From: a bacterium
Lineage (GTDB): Bacteria; Blakebacterota; Blakebacteria; Blakebacterales; Blakebacteraceae
Length of the DNA: 6,064 nucleotides
Assembly: GCA_025774615.1 (NCBI GenBank)
Contig: JALGVQ010000243.1
Coordinates: 1-6,064, forward strand
Direction of reading: 5' to 3'
This document shows positions 4,911-6,064 of this stretch, piece after piece. The notes beneath the pieces are model-generated. The model saw only the letters and a list, made by a program, of their open reading frames with translations, was not told the origin of the DNA and ran no database searches. The position numbers and the translations under genes are program-made. Each line of letters begins with the position of its first letter. Position 1 is the stretch's first letter.

Positions 4911-5920
4911 GGGTCACCATCCTGGGAGCCGGGTCGTTGGGTACCGCGCTGGCGGTCCTGCTCGAAGAAAAAGGGTACACGGTACGGATGTGGGAGTTTT
5001 TCCCTGAACTGGCGGTCGAACTCGACAGCAGGCGCGTGAACGAGAAGATGCTGCCCGGGGTCCGGATTCCCGGATCGATCGTGATCACCAGTAAGATAAG
5101 GGAAGCGCTCGAAGGAGCGGAGGTTGTCCTCTTCGTGGTACCGACGATCGCGGTCCGCTCCACGGCGACAGCAGCCGCGCCCTGTCTGGAGGGCTCACCG
5201 TTGATCGTGAATGCCGCCAAGGGGATAGAACAGGGCACCATGATGCGGGTCAGCGAGATACTCGAGGACACTCTTCCTGAACGCTTCATCGGAAAAACAG
5301 TGACGCTCTCCGGCCCGAGCCATGCCGAGGAAGTGAGTGGAGGGATTCCGACCACTGTCGTTGCCGCGAGTCCTGATGCCGCTGCCGCAACGCTTACGCA
5401 GGAAGTCTTCAGCACCTCTACCCTGCGGGTCTATACGAACCCTGACCAGACAGGTGTTGAGCTGGCGGGTTCACTCAAGAATGTTATCGCGGTCGCGGCC
5501 GGCGTGCTCGATGGACTGGGATATGGTGACAACACCAAGGGCGCCCTGATGACCAGGGGGCTTGCGGAGATCAGCAGGCTTGGCGACGTGCTCGGTGCCG
5601 ATCCCCTCACCTTTGCCGGCCTTTCGGGTATGGGAGATCTGATCACGACCTGCATCAGCCGGCATTCGCGGAATCGATATGTGGGTGAGCAGGTAGGCAG
5701 CGGGAAGAGCCTGGAAGAGGTGCTCAGCGGGATGGTCATGGTCGCTGAGGGAGTGAACACGGTACGAAGCGCACGAGAGCTTGCAGCGAAGGCTGACGTT
5801 GAGATGCCGATCACCGAAGCGATGTACGAGGTACTCTTTGAAGGTCGGGATCCCGGTGAAGCCGTTCTGCAGCTCATGACACGGGAACTGAAACCTGAAC
5901 TGGAACATCACCGGGGTTGA
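4907..5920 (+). CDS. gpsA: NAD(P)-dependent glycerol-3-phosphate dehydrogenase GpsA
   Basis: GpsA reduces dihydroxyacetone phosphate to sn-glycerol-3-phosphate in the cytoplasm, supplying the backbone that PlsY acylates. The 337-residue protein is full length. The N-terminal Rossmann fold begins with ILGAGSLGTALA (G7-x-G9-x-x-G12). NAAKGIE (102-108) carries a conserved Lys (K105), and SGPSHAEEV (135-143) is the family signature. The C-terminal helical domain has the catalytic-type Lys in GSLKNVIAVAAG (K191), then GDNTKGALMTRGLAE (207-221), FAGLSGMGDLITTC (236-249) and SRNR (254-257), expected to form the substrate pocket. Leu11 takes the place often held by Trp in GxGSWGTA. A GGGGAGG ribosome site (4890-4896) lies inside the plsY end. 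The stop codon overlaps or abuts the start of the MerR-type gene, so the operon continues. Confidence 0.97.
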   Translation: MRVTILGAGSLGTALAVLLEEKGYTVRMWEFFPELAVELDSRRVNEKMLPGVRIPGSIVITSKIREALEGAEVVLFVVPTIAVRSTATAAAPCLEGSPLIVNAAKGIEQGTMMRVSEILEDTLPERFIGKTVTLSGPSHAEEVSGGIPTTVVAASPDAAAATLTQEVFSTSTLRVYTNPDQTGVELAGSLKNVIAVAAGVLDGLGYGDNTKGALMTRGLAEISRLGDVLGADPLTFAGLSGMGDLITTCISRHSRNRYVGEQVGSGKSLEEVLSGMVMVAEGVNTVRSARELAAKADVEMPITEAMYEVLFEGRDPGEAVLQLMTRELKPELEHHRG

Positions 5921-6064
5921 TGATGACTAAAGTGAGCAAGGTATACTACAGCATCTCGGAAGTTGCCGAGATGACAGGTCTCGAGCAGCATGTCCTCAGA
6001 TACTGGGAGACGGAGTTCTCCCAGCTTCGCCCCCTCAAGAACAGGGGCGGAAACCGCGCGTACC
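5920..6064 (+). CDS. MerR-family transcriptional regulator, N-terminal part only
   Basis: Forty-eight codons are visible before the window ends. They encode a MerR-type winged helix-turn-helix: YYSISEVAEMTGLEQHVLRYWE (about residues 9-30) is the helix-turn-helix with the typical R27-Y28-W29-E30, followed by the wing LRPLKNRGGNRAY (36-48). No effector domain is in view, so its signal is unknown. The YWETEF stretch resembles the MlrA-like branch rather than the metal-sensing MerR proteins; this is a weak inference. ATG 5920 overlaps the gpsA stop by one base; ATG 5923 has a better-placed GGGG (5913-5916) 6 nt upstream, so the true start may be the second Met. The coupling to gpsA suggests co-transcription with the phospholipid genes, but does not show that it regulates them. 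Confidence 0.9.
   Translation, partial: MMTKVSKVYYSISEVAEMTGLEQHVLRYWETEFSQLRPLKNRGGNRAY

Overview
This looks like a chromosomal piece from a GC-rich, probably uncultured bacterium. No phage, plasmid, IS or CRISPR signature is present. The combination of a two-domain-GTPase/phospholipid operon ending in a MerR-type gene, a DUF5117/DUF5118-type lipoprotein metalloprotease and a DUF512 radical-SAM protein points towards an anaerobic or FCB-type lineage (Gemmatimonadota/Latescibacterota-like). That assignment is inference from gene content, not from a marker gene.

Left part (1-1098, minus strand): a two-gene unit for exported proteins. A small secreted protein of unknown function (541-1098) comes first, followed after 45 nt by the start of a large lipoprotein metalloprotease (from 495, running off the left edge). 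A good sigma70-like promoter (1136-1164, minus strand) reads into this unit.

Middle (1099-1363): a short divergent control region and a complete tRNA-Gly(CCC) gene (1210-1285). The tRNA promoter (1167-1195) and the minus-strand promoter lie back to back, with -35 boxes only 2 bp apart. No terminator is visible between the tRNA and the next protein gene.

Right part (1364-6064, plus strand): a tightly packed run of DUF512 radical-SAM protein, der (ribosome-assembly GTPase), plsY and gpsA (acyl-phosphate:glycerol-3-phosphate acyltransferase and glycerol-3-phosphate dehydrogenase), and the start of a MerR-family regulator. GpsA makes glycerol-3-phosphate and PlsY acylates it, so these two genes carry out consecutive steps of phospholipid synthesis; their reading frames overlap by 4 bp. 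A second promoter-like sequence (4169-4197) overlaps the native stop codon of der and could drive plsY-gpsA-merR on its own.

The most striking feature is an exact 76-bp tandem duplication (3814-3889 and 3890-3965) inside der. It shifts the frame and replaces the C-terminal KH-like domain with an unrelated 108-residue tail ending at 4216. The correct C-terminus is still intact in another frame (3966-4172); removing one copy restores a normal 452-residue Der. Because der is normally essential, this is either a fresh or reversible mutation or an assembly error. I did not find a convincing new multi-gene system beyond these observations.
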